DNA of 38,267 bases from Chitinispirillaceae bacterium (GCA_016932075.1 JAFGDP010000046.1:1-38267), one strand, 5' to 3'. Shown: positions 15,325-24,021, counted from the stretch's first letter. Notes: generated from the letters alone by a model not told the origin. Numbers and translations: made by a program.

Positions 15325-15660
15325 ATGAAGAAAGTACTATTAATCTGTTTTTTCGTACTGACTGGATTTGCAGGTGCCTTTGCAGCTGGTTGGACAGGTC
15401 CTGGACAATGTACGCAAATTTTCGTGTTGGCACAATATGAGGGACCTGCTGTTTGTGTTGTTACATTCAGCGGCACGCAATGGGCTTTCAAAATGGATGA
15501 ACACTCGGCTTCGAACTGGGTCGACATCATTCGCGAGGCAATCTCTGCCGGTAAAACGATCCAGCTGTGGTGCACTGATGACCAGCTAACGTTTCATGAT
15601 CCCCGGGGTTATTCTTACACCAAAAATCGAATGAGAGGTGTCGCCATCAATAAGTATTGA
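15325..15660 (+). CDS. Small secreted protein, AT-richer than neighbours
   Basis: A 111-residue protein with a clean signal peptide (MKKVLLICFFVLTGFAGAFA, cleavage after about A20/A21). The mature part is about 90 residues with Cys at 29, 44 and 83. The start at 15325 is supported by AAAGGA 8 bp upstream; an in-frame ATG at 15286 lacks a ribosome site and would bury the signal peptide. The mature chain (GWTGPGQC..., IIREAISAGKTIQLWC...) vaguely recalls small OB-fold secreted domains such as SubB-type AB5 toxin B subunits, but this is resemblance by eye only. Codon use looks more A/T-ending than in flanking genes, so recent acquisition is possible. A strong terminator follows 23 bp after the stop, so it is monocistronic. 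Confidence 0.75.
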   Translation: MKKVLLICFFVLTGFAGAFAAGWTGPGQCTQIFVLAQYEGPAVCVVTFSGTQWAFKMDEHSASNWVDIIREAISAGKTIQLWCTDDQLTFHDPRGYSYTKNRMRGVAINKY

Positions 15661-15682
15661 AGTAAAAGAGAGAATTATGCAA

Positions 15683-15722
15683 ATGCCGGGGGACGGTTTG
15701 CTGTCCCCCGGCATTTTTTTTT
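15683..15722 (+). terminator. Rho-independent terminator
   Basis: A 12-bp perfect stem (15683-15694 with 15703-15714, core CCGGGGGAC/GTCCCCCGG) and an 8-nt loop are followed by a T-run from 15714. It ends the small secreted-protein transcript and separates the LamG region from the polysaccharide genes. Confidence 0.93.
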
Positions 15723-15806
15723 CTTTGGGGAATCCTTCGCGAGAAGAGTAATTGTGTCGTTTTGGATTCAAAGGTCATAACGTATTTTAATCCATCAGGA
15801 AATCGA

Positions 15807-15875
15807 ATGACGGCCAAGGCTTATACAATCAAGGCTACTGATGTGGTCGACATGGGCTGTATACAATCCGCTTAA
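15807..15875 (+). CDS. Possible 22-codon leader ORF upstream of gmhB
   Basis: ATG at 15807 with AGGA 6 bp upstream opens a 22-residue frame (MTAKAYTIKATDVVDMGCIQ plus two residues) that stops 13 bp before the GTG of gmhB. It overlaps a 9-bp direct repeat TATACAATC (15822-15830, 15860-15868). It could be a coupling leader peptide or chance. Confidence 0.2.
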   Translation: MTAKAYTIKATDVVDMGCIQSA

Positions 15876-15888
15876 ACAGGACGATCGG

Positions 15889-16416
15889 GTGGCTGAAACG
15901 AAACGAAAAGCGCTCTTCATAGACAGGGACGGTATTATCAACGAAGACACCGGATATCCGCATCTGCCGGAGCAGATCAGGTTTCGTCCTGGAATTTTCG
16001 ATTTATGCCGCAGTGCGATGAATAAAGGATATCTTCTTATTGTTATTACTAATCAGGCAGGTGTGGCTAAGGGTAAGTTCCCCGAGGAAGACGTTAAGGC
16101 ACTGCATGTCTGGATGAAAGAGCAGTTCAAGGAGCGGGGAATCGACATCGCGGGAACCTATTACTGCCCGCACCACAAGGACGGCGTTGTTCCGGGATAT
16201 GGGATTGACTGCAACTGCCGCAAACCCAAACCCGGCATGATCGAACAGGCGATATTGGATTTTGCCATTGACGTTAGCGCTTCACTTGTGGTGGGAGATA
16301 AGCTTTCGGACCGGATCGACTTCCCGGGGCTTCGAAGTGTCATTGTAAAGAGCAAGTATACGGATGAACAGTACGATACTGAAGACCTGTCCGGCGTTGA
16401 AGCATTTCTAAAATGA
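15889..16416 (+). CDS. gmhB: D-glycero-beta-D-manno-heptose-1,7-bisphosphate 7-phosphatase
   Basis: A HAD-superfamily phosphatase that removes the 7-phosphate during ADP-heptose synthesis for LPS core. From the GTG at 15889 it has 175 residues, normal for GmhB. Motif I is FIDRDGIIN (nucleophile D12, D14). ITNQAG (54-59) is motif II. The zinc-knuckle ligands are C93, H95, C108 and C110 in YYCPHH and DCNCRKPKPGM, and motif IV is VGDKLSDR. The start follows AGGA at 7 bp. An in-frame ATG at 15841 would add 16 residues not usual for the family. It heads the polysaccharide cluster. Related histidinol phosphatase (HisB-N) activity is less likely without a his context. Confidence 0.9.
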   Translation: MAETKRKALFIDRDGIINEDTGYPHLPEQIRFRPGIFDLCRSAMNKGYLLIVITNQAGVAKGKFPEEDVKALHVWMKEQFKERGIDIAGTYYCPHHKDGVVPGYGIDCNCRKPKPGMIEQAILDFAIDVSASLVVGDKLSDRIDFPGLRSVIVKSKYTDEQYDTEDLSGVEAFLK

Positions 16417-16465
16417 GGTCTAAAAATTCCCCTGCATTTCTCGTTACGTAGATCGAGGAGGGTAT

Positions 16466-18898
16466 GTGGAAGCATCGGTAAATAAGGAACAAAAGAAAAA
16501 AGACAAGCCGGATCGCGGGATACTGCATAATCCGTGGCTATATGTCGCCGGGCTTGCTGTCGTCATCGTAATCATATTTTCCGGGTTTTTCTTTTCAGAC
16601 AAAATGCTGTTGTCGTCAGACCAGCTTCACGGTCTGGATAGCCGTGTCTTTTACCAGACATCGCTACTGAAGTATCATCAGTTTCCATTTTGGTTCAACC
16701 CACGGCTGGGCGGTATGCCTACCAATGACGCGCTGTTCGGGGATGCCTTTTATCCGATCTCGGTCGTTATGGGTATGTTGTTTCCGGTGGACCGCGCAAT
16801 AGGGTTGAAAATGATCCTTCATATTTTCCTCGCCGGTCTTTTCTTTTTTCTGATGCTGCGGCGGGGATTCGGCATGTCTGCGCCGCTTTCCTTTATCGGC
16901 GGGACTTTTTATATGCTCAATCCGGAATTTTTTTCTCACCTATATCCCGGGCATGATGGAAAGATGTTCGTCATAGCATGGCTGCCGTTCATTGTCTGGC
17001 GGATGAAAGCATTGGCGGATAAAACGACCTTTCTTAATATGACCTTGCTTGGCCTTGGAATCGGCATGTCATTGCTCACCTCGCATATTCAGATGACCTA
17101 CTTCGTATTATGGGGCCTGTTTGCGTATACGGTTTTTGTCGTGATACGACAGGTGGTCCGGAAAGAGCGGACCAGGGCGGTGCGTTTTGGGGGATACTGT
17201 GCGCTTGCGGTAGCGGTCGGCCTGGGAATCGGACTTATTCAATTGTATCCTTCGATGATGTATGTCCAAAACGCCTTTTCCGTGAGAGGCGTCGATCGCG
17301 GTTTTGAATATGCCGCATCATGGTCGCTTCACTGGCCGGAATTCCTGTCGTTATGGGTGCCGGAGTTCGGCAATACCCTTGATTATTACTGGGGCGGTAA
17401 TCCGTTCAAGCTCAATTCAGAATACACCGGTTGTCTGGCGCTTCTGTGCGCTGTGCTTGCCGTGGCATGGAAATCCCGGCCCTGGAGATGGTTCTGGCTC
17501 GGGATCGCGGCGTTTTCAGTTCTGTACTCGCTTGGCGCGCATACGCCGGTGTTTCACCTTGCCTATGCCCTCGTGCCTGGCGTAAAAAAGTTCAGGGCAT
17601 GCAGCATGATCATGTTCTGGTTTTCATTTTCCATCATCCTGCTGGCGATGCTGTTTCTCAAAGACATGGCGGCCGAGGAATTCCGAACCATGAACGATGC
17701 ACACAAGAAGAAACGGACGAAGGCGCTCGTTATCACTATCGCCGCCCTGTTTGGCGTTGCCGTTCTTTTCTCCATGAAGGAGGTGGTTTCCGGCCTTTTG
17801 CCCTTTGTATCCGGGCTTGATTCGGATAAGCGAAGAATATTTGAGGCGAATTACAGCCGTAATTTTTTGCCCATGCTCTGGATGTGGTTTTTCTTTTCGG
17901 GAAGTGCCATCGCACTTGTCATCACGGCCCTTCGCGGGAAGATCAAGCCGGCCGTGGCGATTGCGGCTATCGGAATATTAGGACTCGTGGATGTTCTTCG
18001 GGTGAACGCGCAGTTCATCAGGCTGATCGATTCCCGGCCTTATTTCACGACTCCGCGGGAACTGAGCGTTTTAGAATCACGAATGGCAGCATCTCCATTC
18101 CGCATATTCCCGCTTCCCGGCTCCCTGTCGCAGAATGCCGCCGGTGTTCACGGGCTTGAAAGTGTTGACGGCTTCCACGACAATGAGCTTCGCTGGTATC
18201 GCGAATTCAGGGGTGATCAGCAAAACACGAACTATTTTGACCGATTATTGGGCTTTACTGCCAACGGTGAAGCATACCTCAAGGGGGACCAAATTGACAA
18301 GGGTAATGCTTTTCTCGACATAGCCAATGTACGATACCTCCTGGCGCGCAATGGCAGCCAGTGGATGGTGATCGAAAACAAAAACTCCCTCGGCAGGGTG
18401 TCGTTTGCGAGGACGTTCGTGGTAATGGATTCGTCTAGAATAGCGCGGGCATTGCGCAACGGCGAATACGATTACCGGAGCACCGTTGCATTACTCGAAG
18501 AACCCTCTGTCACCTTTTCAAATAAAAATGTCCCGGATTCCGGATCGGCACAGCAGCCTCCCATGGCTAGTGTGTGGCAGCGATATACCCCGAATCATCG
18601 AGCGGTGAAGGTAACCGTTCCGGATAACGGCTATTTACGGATATCCGAGGTGTATTATCCGGGATGGAAGATATACGTTGATGGCAAACTTTCTCCATTA
18701 TACCGCTGCGACCTGGCGTGGATGGCGATACCTATGACAAAAGGTGAACATCTGGTGGAAATGAGACCACACTCGCTCTATTTCGCCATGGCGGCAAGGA
18801 TCACCTTCTCGCTTGCAATTCTATTATGCCTGTACTGGATTGCGGTTGCCGTAAAAAAAGGGTGGAAAACACGGCTGCCGGGGACGGCAGCCGTATGA
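16466..18898 (+). CDS. YfhO-family polytopic membrane protein, glycosyltransferase-like
   Basis: An 810-residue integral membrane protein. A basic cytosolic N-terminus (NKEQKKKDKPDRG) precedes TM1 (about 28-48). The large first loop carries the SSDQLHGLDSR-type Asp motif expected of GT-C fold enzymes. About a dozen further helices follow, then an extended C-terminal extracytoplasmic beta-rich domain (about 520-780) and a last TM helix (about 784-802). This architecture fits the bacterial YfhO family, which adds sugars to polymers such as teichoic or lipoteichoic acids in Firmicutes; here an LPS or exopolysaccharide role is inferred from context. GTG start with GAGGAGGG at good spacing. Confidence 0.85.
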   Translation: MEASVNKEQKKKDKPDRGILHNPWLYVAGLAVVIVIIFSGFFFSDKMLLSSDQLHGLDSRVFYQTSLLKYHQFPFWFNPRLGGMPTNDALFGDAFYPISVVMGMLFPVDRAIGLKMILHIFLAGLFFFLMLRRGFGMSAPLSFIGGTFYMLNPEFFSHLYPGHDGKMFVIAWLPFIVWRMKALADKTTFLNMTLLGLGIGMSLLTSHIQMTYFVLWGLFAYTVFVVIRQVVRKERTRAVRFGGYCALAVAVGLGIGLIQLYPSMMYVQNAFSVRGVDRGFEYAASWSLHWPEFLSLWVPEFGNTLDYYWGGNPFKLNSEYTGCLALLCAVLAVAWKSRPWRWFWLGIAAFSVLYSLGAHTPVFHLAYALVPGVKKFRACSMIMFWFSFSIILLAMLFLKDMAAEEFRTMNDAHKKKRTKALVITIAALFGVAVLFSMKEVVSGLLPFVSGLDSDKRRIFEANYSRNFLPMLWMWFFFSGSAIALVITALRGKIKPAVAIAAIGILGLVDVLRVNAQFIRLIDSRPYFTTPRELSVLESRMAASPFRIFPLPGSLSQNAAGVHGLESVDGFHDNELRWYREFRGDQQNTNYFDRLLGFTANGEAYLKGDQIDKGNAFLDIANVRYLLARNGSQWMVIENKNSLGRVSFARTFVVMDSSRIARALRNGEYDYRSTVALLEEPSVTFSNKNVPDSGSAQQPPMASVWQRYTPNHRAVKVTVPDNGYLRISEVYYPGWKIYVDGKLSPLYRCDLAWMAIPMTKGEHLVEMRPHSLYFAMAARITFSLAILLCLYWIAVAVKKGWKTRLPGTAAV

Positions 18899-18926
18899 CG
18901 GTTGTCACGCGGTCAAGAAAGCCGGG

Positions 18927-19886
18927 ATGAACACAACTACTATTCGTCATTATATATACCGCAGCATCACCATCGTACTAGCCGTGGTGCCGATCGTCTG
19001 GATTTACTGGCGCCTCGATTTTTCCCGTCTCATGGAGTATATACCGCGGGTCGCCTGGTGGACCATTCCTGTTTTGTGCGGATTCATCATTCTTTCGACC
19101 ATGCTGCAGGGAGTGCGGTGGTGGATCGTACTCAGGGCTTTTATTCCCGACCTATCGTTTCTGCGAGCCATGTCGTATCATTGTATCGGTGTTTTTTATT
19201 CAATCGTGCTGCCCACAAGCGCTTCTGCCGATGTCGTAAAAACAGTTCTGATGTCGAAAAAAATCGATTATTCTGTCGCCTGGGGCGCAATTCTTGTATG
19301 CAGAATCCTTGGTTTTTTCACGCTGGTCATGTTTTCGATATACGGTCTCCTCACCATTGACCGCACGTTTCTTCCTCAGGGATTCTGGTTTTCGCTCGGC
19401 GCCGCCGTTGCCGTAATGACCGTAGTTTTTCTTCTTTCCTTTTCAAAGCGATTGACGTCGCCGTTTCGTCCGGTGGTCCAGAAAATCACGCCGGTCAAAC
19501 TGCTGTCGATTATCGAAAACCTGCGCCAGGGAATCTACCTGTACCGCACGAAAACCGGATCACTGGCGGTTTTATTCCTCATCACCTGTGTGACGCAGTG
19601 TACCTTGGTGCTTCTCGGGTGCGTGACGCTCTATGGCGTCGCGGGACGATTTTTATTGTCCGATTACTTTGCCTTTATTCCGATTATAGAAATAGTCGCG
19701 AATGCCGGACCGACACCGAACGGAATCGGTGTCCGGGAAGGAGGTACGGCGCTCTTTTTCAAATATTTGGATATTTCAAATGAGCAGCTTGGTATTTATG
19801 TGTTCATTACGTTGTTTTTCGCTATTGCGGTCAGATTACTAGGGGGTATTGCGGTAGTACATGGTATGATAAAGAAAAAAAAGTGA
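18927..19886 (+). CDS. Flippase-like membrane protein (UPF0104/LPG-synthase TM family)
   Basis: A 319-residue membrane protein with about eight hydrophobic helices. Family features include GVRWWIVLRA, SYHCIGVFYSIVLPTSASADVVKT and the late GPTPNGIGVREGGTALFF loop, all characteristic of the YbhN/AglD/MprF-TM superfamily. Members are linked to flipping or handling lipid-linked sugars and phospholipids. It begins 28 bp after the YfhO-like gene and is followed by a methyltransferase, consistent with a lipid-linked glycan pathway. The Shine-Dalgarno is weak (AAGCCGGG). Confidence 0.85.
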   Translation: MNTTTIRHYIYRSITIVLAVVPIVWIYWRLDFSRLMEYIPRVAWWTIPVLCGFIILSTMLQGVRWWIVLRAFIPDLSFLRAMSYHCIGVFYSIVLPTSASADVVKTVLMSKKIDYSVAWGAILVCRILGFFTLVMFSIYGLLTIDRTFLPQGFWFSLGAAVAVMTVVFLLSFSKRLTSPFRPVVQKITPVKLLSIIENLRQGIYLYRTKTGSLAVLFLITCVTQCTLVLLGCVTLYGVAGRFLLSDYFAFIPIIEIVANAGPTPNGIGVREGGTALFFKYLDISNEQLGIYVFITLFFAIAVRLLGGIAVVHGMIKKKK

Positions 19887-19913
19887 ATACAAAACATCCT
19901 TTCAGGGGAAACT

Positions 19914-20639
19914 GTGCGATTTGATTATAACGAAGTAAACAAGAGCAGGATAGCCAATATTCTGAGGTTTCACGGCCCGTGGTATCTTTTTAAAAGGATC
20001 TGTTACCGCCTGTTTCTGCAACCGGCAATTCTTCTAAAGAAGGAGAAGATATTCACCGTCCGCGGCATTGATTATCGCTATTTCCATCACTCATATAATA
20101 CTACATTCATTAACGAACGCGCCGTTGAAATTCCTTATTTCAGGCGCATAGTTTATTCCTGCCTCCGTGAGGGTAAGAGGGTTCTCGAGCTGGGAAACGT
20201 TCTTTCACATTATGGAAACACTTCCTGGGATATCGTGGATAAATTCGAGAAAGGGGAGGGAATTGTCAATATCGACATAATGGATTTTAAACCGGCTCAG
20301 CCGTATGATTGTGTGACTGCAATTTCCACCTTTGAACACATCGGATTTGACGAGCAACCGAGGGATGATCAGAAAGTACTTCGTGCGCTTGAATACATAC
20401 GGCAGACAATTGTCAAACCGGGCGGTGAGCTTGTATTCAGCATTCCTGCCGGATACAATCCTCATATTGAAGAGCATTTAAAAACGGGGAGAATAACCGG
20501 AAGTCAACTTATTCTGATGAAACGGCGGGATTGGAAAAATAACTGGATTGAAATTGAAAGCCTGGAAGAGGTCATCGGGCTTCCGTATCGCCTATACGCT
20601 CGCGGATTGATTATTCTTCACCAACGTATATCTTCCTGA
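19914..20639 (+). CDS. Class I SAM-dependent methyltransferase
   Basis: A 241-residue soluble protein. The Rossmann motif I is KRVLELGNVLSHYG (about residues 88-101), followed by the acidic strand NIDIMDF, motif IV-like YDCVTAISTFEHIGFDE (about 130-146) and post-motif KPGGELVFSIPAGYN. An N-terminal helical region rich in aromatic and basic residues may contact membranes or a glycan. GTG start with AGGGGA at 5 bp. It closes the + strand polysaccharide group and converges with the GT4 gene 14 bp away; there is no terminator between. The substrate is probably a glycan or lipid-linked sugar. Confidence 0.82.
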   Translation: MRFDYNEVNKSRIANILRFHGPWYLFKRICYRLFLQPAILLKKEKIFTVRGIDYRYFHHSYNTTFINERAVEIPYFRRIVYSCLREGKRVLELGNVLSHYGNTSWDIVDKFEKGEGIVNIDIMDFKPAQPYDCVTAISTFEHIGFDEQPRDDQKVLRALEYIRQTIVKPGGELVFSIPAGYNPHIEEHLKTGRITGSQLILMKRRDWKNNWIEIESLEEVIGLPYRLYARGLIILHQRISS

Positions 20640-20653
20640 TGATTGTATCGTAG

Positions 20654-21757
20654 TCATCCCGAAACGACCTTCCGGTACCACGCCTCCTGATGCGCCGCGA
20701 TTTTTCCCCAGGTGAAATTGCGTGCCCATGCCGGACCGTTTGATCCGAGGCGCGCCCGCAGTTCGGGATCAGACAGGAGGCGTGAGATCGCAAAAGCCAG
20801 TTCGTCGGTGCTTTCCGGAGTGATCAGGAGCCCGGTTTCAATATCGCGGATGGATTCTTCCAGTCCGCTGATCCGCGCGCCTATGGTCGGTTTTGCGCAC
20901 GCCGCCGCTTCAATCGCGGCAATGCACCACCCCTCGAAACGTGACGGCATGCAGACAAGGGTGGCATGACGGTACAGATCGGCCTTTAAAGAATCGGGTA
21001 CGTTTTCATGAAAAGAGATCCGTGCCCTTTGCGGCGAACGTTCGATTCTGCGTCTGAGCCACTCGGTGTCGTGGCGTGACCCCCTTCCGGCAAGGACTAG
21101 GCCATGACGCTCGTGCGAGTCCGCGATGCTTTCAAAGGCGTCGATCAGGAGGTCGATACCCTTCATGTACACATCAATTCGGCCAAAGTACAGGATATAT
21201 TCCTTGTCGCCCCCGGTTTCGTGCAAAAGCTCTTCATTAAAGCCGGTCGCGATGGTTTCCACCATCCGTTTGCCGTAGCGGGACCTGATGGTCTGGGCGA
21301 GCGCGTGGTTGATGCAGATGAAATGCCTGCCACCCGCGAGCGCGAGCCATTCAGCCAGAACGGAGAAAAAACCGAAAACCGCATACTTCCGCCAGGGACC
21401 GGATCCGGTCAGATGAAACAGTTCAATGATGGTGATCCGGTTCCGGAACAGGAATGAAATGACCGGAGAGAATACCGAGTAACCGATGACGATAAGATCG
21501 GCTTTCACGAACAGTGAGTGAATGGTCGCCAGAAGGGAATAGGAGATCCTGCTCGACAGATAGCTTGGGCTCCACCCCAGAAAGGAAAACGCGACACCGT
21601 TGTCACGGTAGTTTCGGCATCCCCAATAGGCACCGCAGTAAAAGGCGATGTCGTGCCTGGCAGCCAGGATCCGGTGGATCTCGAGGTCCCGGAAAGCGCC
21701 CCCGCCTCCGCACCAGGGGTTTTTTACATGATCGTAGGAGTAAAAGGCGATTTTCAC
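20654..21757 (-). CDS. Glycosyltransferase family 4
   Basis: A 367-residue GT-B fold protein. The N-terminal acceptor domain begins MKIAFYSYDHVKNPWCGGGGAF with a Gly-rich loop. The C-terminal nucleotide-sugar domain starts at YILYFGRIDVYMKGIDLLIDAF and contains the E-x7-E region (PSRFEGWCIAAIEAAACAKP) of GT4 retaining enzymes. It probably transfers a hexose or heptose in the surface polysaccharide made by the neighbouring genes. The start is GTG; the Shine-Dalgarno is weak (CAGG). It is divergent from the phasin-like gene. Confidence 0.92.
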   Translation of the reverse strand: MKIAFYSYDHVKNPWCGGGGAFRDLEIHRILAARHDIAFYCGAYWGCRNYRDNGVAFSFLGWSPSYLSSRISYSLLATIHSLFVKADLIVIGYSVFSPVISFLFRNRITIIELFHLTGSGPWRKYAVFGFFSVLAEWLALAGGRHFICINHALAQTIRSRYGKRMVETIATGFNEELLHETGGDKEYILYFGRIDVYMKGIDLLIDAFESIADSHERHGLVLAGRGSRHDTEWLRRRIERSPQRARISFHENVPDSLKADLYRHATLVCMPSRFEGWCIAAIEAAACAKPTIGARISGLEESIRDIETGLLITPESTDELAFAISRLLSDPELRARLGSNGPAWARNFTWGKIAAHQEAWYRKVVSG

Positions 21758-21802
21758 GGGAACCTGTGTTCGGTGATTGGAATGGTATAAAATAGATGCT
21801 TA

Positions 21803-21832
21803 TTGAAGAACCGTTCCAGCAGTTTGTATAAT
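21803..21832 (+). promoter_or_regulatory. Sigma-70-type promoter for phasin-like/ubiB operon
   Basis: TTGAAG (21803-21808), an 18-bp spacer and a perfect TATAAT (21827-21832). The predicted start near 21839 leaves a leader of about 120 nt before the start codon at 21960. Confidence 0.5.
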
Positions 21833-21959
21833 CCTATACATGCAAGAGGGGTCGCCGAACTGATGTCGGGTACGGTCTCCTACACCTGATGATGAAATAA
21901 CGCGTGGAGCAGGTCGTATGTTTAGAGGTGGTTCAAACACATGAAAGGAGGTTGTGCAT

Positions 21960-22280
21960 ATGCTGGATCTTTTTAAAAAATCGTTATACGCGTCCATTGG
22001 CCTTGCCATGGTTTCACGAGAAAAAGCGGAACAGCTGGGAAAAAAAATCGCGAAAGAAGCAGAGATGTCTGAAGCGCAGGGACGGAAATTCGTCGAGGAT
22101 ATTGTAAAAAAGTCTGAAGAGACAAAGCTCACGATCGAACGAATGGTACAGAACAAGGTCGAAGCGGTTCTTAAAAAGACAGCCATTCCCACGAGAAGGG
22201 AGCTGAATGAACTGCGGGAACGAATAGGCAAGCTTGAAGGCGCATCCTCCCGGCGTGGTAAAAAGGCCGAATCGGCATGA
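21960..22280 (+). CDS. Phasin-like / polyhydroxyalkanoate-regulator-type coiled-coil protein
   Basis: A 106-residue protein that is almost all amphipathic helix: an N-terminal segment (MLDLFKKSLYASIGLAMVSREKAEQL), then a long charged helix with KLTIERMVQNKVEAVLKK and a final heptad-like ELNELRERIGKLE. This layout matches small phasin/PhaF-like proteins that cover storage granules or act as stress-related scaffolds. ATG 21960 is 8 bp after AGGAGG; the in-frame GTG at 21954 is too close to it. It overlaps the UbiB gene by 4 bp. No PHA synthase is in the window, so a granule role is not shown. Confidence 0.75.
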   Translation: MLDLFKKSLYASIGLAMVSREKAEQLGKKIAKEAEMSEAQGRKFVEDIVKKSEETKLTIERMVQNKVEAVLKKTAIPTRRELNELRERIGKLEGASSRRGKKAESA

Positions 22281-23959
22281 TGCTCTGGAGGGCTGCTCGA
22301 AGGTACCGCCACATTACGCGGTATGCCGAGATCGCGGCCGTGCTTGCCCGATATGGTTTCGGGGACTTGCTGTCCAGGCTGCGGGTCCACCGCTATCTCA
22401 GGGCAGGGAGAAAAATACTTCGCATTAAACAGAGCGAACAGCTTGAGCGTGTTTCGCACTGGGACCGGGTGCGGATGGCGCTTGAGGAACTGGGCCCCGC
22501 GTTTATCAAACTGGGACAGTTTGCCAGCAACCGGCCGGACATGCTGCCGCTGGACCTTGTCGTGTCCCTTGAAAAGCTTCAGGACGCGGTGCCGCCGTTT
22601 TCATCTGCTGAAGCACAGGCGCGGATCGAGGCGGAGCTGAAAAAGCCCATTGATGAGCTGTTCGCACGATTTGACCGGCAGCCGTTCGCCTCAGCCTCGG
22701 TCGCTCAGGTGCATCGCGCGCAGCTTGCCAGCGGCCAGGAAGTGGCCGTGAAGGTGCAGCGTCCGCGCATTGAGGAGATCGTTGCAATTGACCTCGAGAT
22801 CATGCAGCATCTGGCCCTGCTTCTTGAGAAGCATTTTGAGGAATTGCGGGTGCTGCGCCTGCAGCAGCTTGTCGACGAATTTGCCGACGCGCTCCGAAGG
22901 GAACTCGATTTTACCGCTGAAGCGCGCCATTTTGAAATTTTCGCTGCGAATTTTCGAGACGATCCGGACGTCCATATCCCGCTTGTTTTTCGTGACTATA
23001 CCTCCAGAAGGATCATTACCACGGAATTCATCCATGGCAAAAAAATAACGAGTGCCAGGGATCTGTCAGATGCAGGGCTTGATCCTGCGGTGATCGCCGG
23101 TCGCGGTACGCGTGCGATTCTCAAACAGATATTCATCCATGGTTTTTTCCATGCCGATCCCCATGCCGGCAACATTATCATCATGGAACACAACGTGATT
23201 TCGTTTATCGATCTCGGCATGGCCGGCATCCTCACGCCGACCACACGGCGCCGCATAGGCGCGATCATCGAAGGATTCGTGCGGCGGGATCCGGAAGCGA
23301 TCGTTCGCGCACTGTTCGGATTGTCCGACCAGCGGTTTGAGCAGCGCGAGTACCTGGAACACGAGATTGCCGAGCTTTTACAGGAGTACGCAACGGCACC
23401 ATTGAGGAGCATTAACATCGGCGGCCTGCTGCAACGACTTTCCCGTATCATGGTAGAACACAAATTCCGGCTTATTCCGGGATTTTATCTGCTAGTCAAG
23501 TCGCTCGTGACGCTTGAAGGTATCGGGTACCGTCTCGATCCGGATTTCAGCCTCATGGAATCGGTCGAGCCGTTTGCCCGGAAGCTGATCGGCGAGCGGT
23601 ACGGACCGGTCCATCTTGCCCGGGAGACCGCGGATACGGCCTCGGAGCTTGCGGCACTGCTTCGTGATGCGCCGAGTGAAGCCCGCGATATTCTCTACCT
23701 GATAAAAACCGGACGTCTCAGGATCGAGTTCGTGCACAGAGGAATTGAGCCGGTCCTCAATAAAATGGACCTGCTCGTGAACCGTATCGTGTATGGTCTT
23801 GTCCTGGCGGCACTGGTGATCGGATCCTCGGTCGTCGTTCTTTCCGATATTCCGCCAAAAGTGTACGGGCTGCCGCTCATCGGGGTCGCCGGTTTTATCA
23901 CGGCCGGCATCATGGGATTCTGGCTGCTCGTTTCCATGATACGCAATAAGAAAATGTAG
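22277..23959 (+). CDS. ubiB: ABC1/UbiB (AarF) family atypical kinase
   Basis: A 560-residue member of the UbiB/ADCK family, which supports quinone biosynthesis through an atypical kinase/ATPase activity at the membrane. Family marks are present: KLGQFASNRPDMLP (KxGQ motif, residues 78-81), PFASASVAQVH (A-rich loop, about 137-146), VAVKVQRP (K159), ELDFTAEA (ExD), HADPHAGNIII and IDLGMAG. Two C-terminal TM helices close the protein (about 500-555, VLAALVIGSSVVVL and VAGFITAGIMGFWLLV). It is coupled to the phasin-like gene by an ATGA overlap. No other ubiquinone or menaquinone genes are nearby. Confidence 0.92.
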   Translation: MMLWRAARRYRHITRYAEIAAVLARYGFGDLLSRLRVHRYLRAGRKILRIKQSEQLERVSHWDRVRMALEELGPAFIKLGQFASNRPDMLPLDLVVSLEKLQDAVPPFSSAEAQARIEAELKKPIDELFARFDRQPFASASVAQVHRAQLASGQEVAVKVQRPRIEEIVAIDLEIMQHLALLLEKHFEELRVLRLQQLVDEFADALRRELDFTAEARHFEIFAANFRDDPDVHIPLVFRDYTSRRIITTEFIHGKKITSARDLSDAGLDPAVIAGRGTRAILKQIFIHGFFHADPHAGNIIIMEHNVISFIDLGMAGILTPTTRRRIGAIIEGFVRRDPEAIVRALFGLSDQRFEQREYLEHEIAELLQEYATAPLRSINIGGLLQRLSRIMVEHKFRLIPGFYLLVKSLVTLEGIGYRLDPDFSLMESVEPFARKLIGERYGPVHLARETADTASELAALLRDAPSEARDILYLIKTGRLRIEFVHRGIEPVLNKMDLLVNRIVYGLVLAALVIGSSVVVLSDIPPKVYGLPLIGVAGFITAGIMGFWLLVSMIRNKKM

Positions 23960-23990
23960 TGGTCCGTGAATAGGTACGTCTAAAAATCGT

Positions 23991-24021
23991 TTCAAACAGC
24001 GCCCATGTTCTATTTTATACT
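23991..24021 (+). promoter_or_regulatory. Possible promoter for PPi-phosphofructokinase
   Basis: TATACT (24016-24021) with TTCAAA (23991-23996) at a 19-bp spacing, about 120 bp upstream of the start codon. Spacing is long and -35 is imperfect. Confidence 0.25.

Noticed and set aside
20639..20654. Terminator between the convergent methyltransferase and GT4 genes
   Set aside because: Only 14 bp separate the stops and no hairpin with a T-run is present.
21104..21457. 117-codon plus-strand ORF opposite the GT4 gene
   Set aside because: It is an antisense shadow of a convincing GT4 coding frame and has no family motifs or ribosome site.
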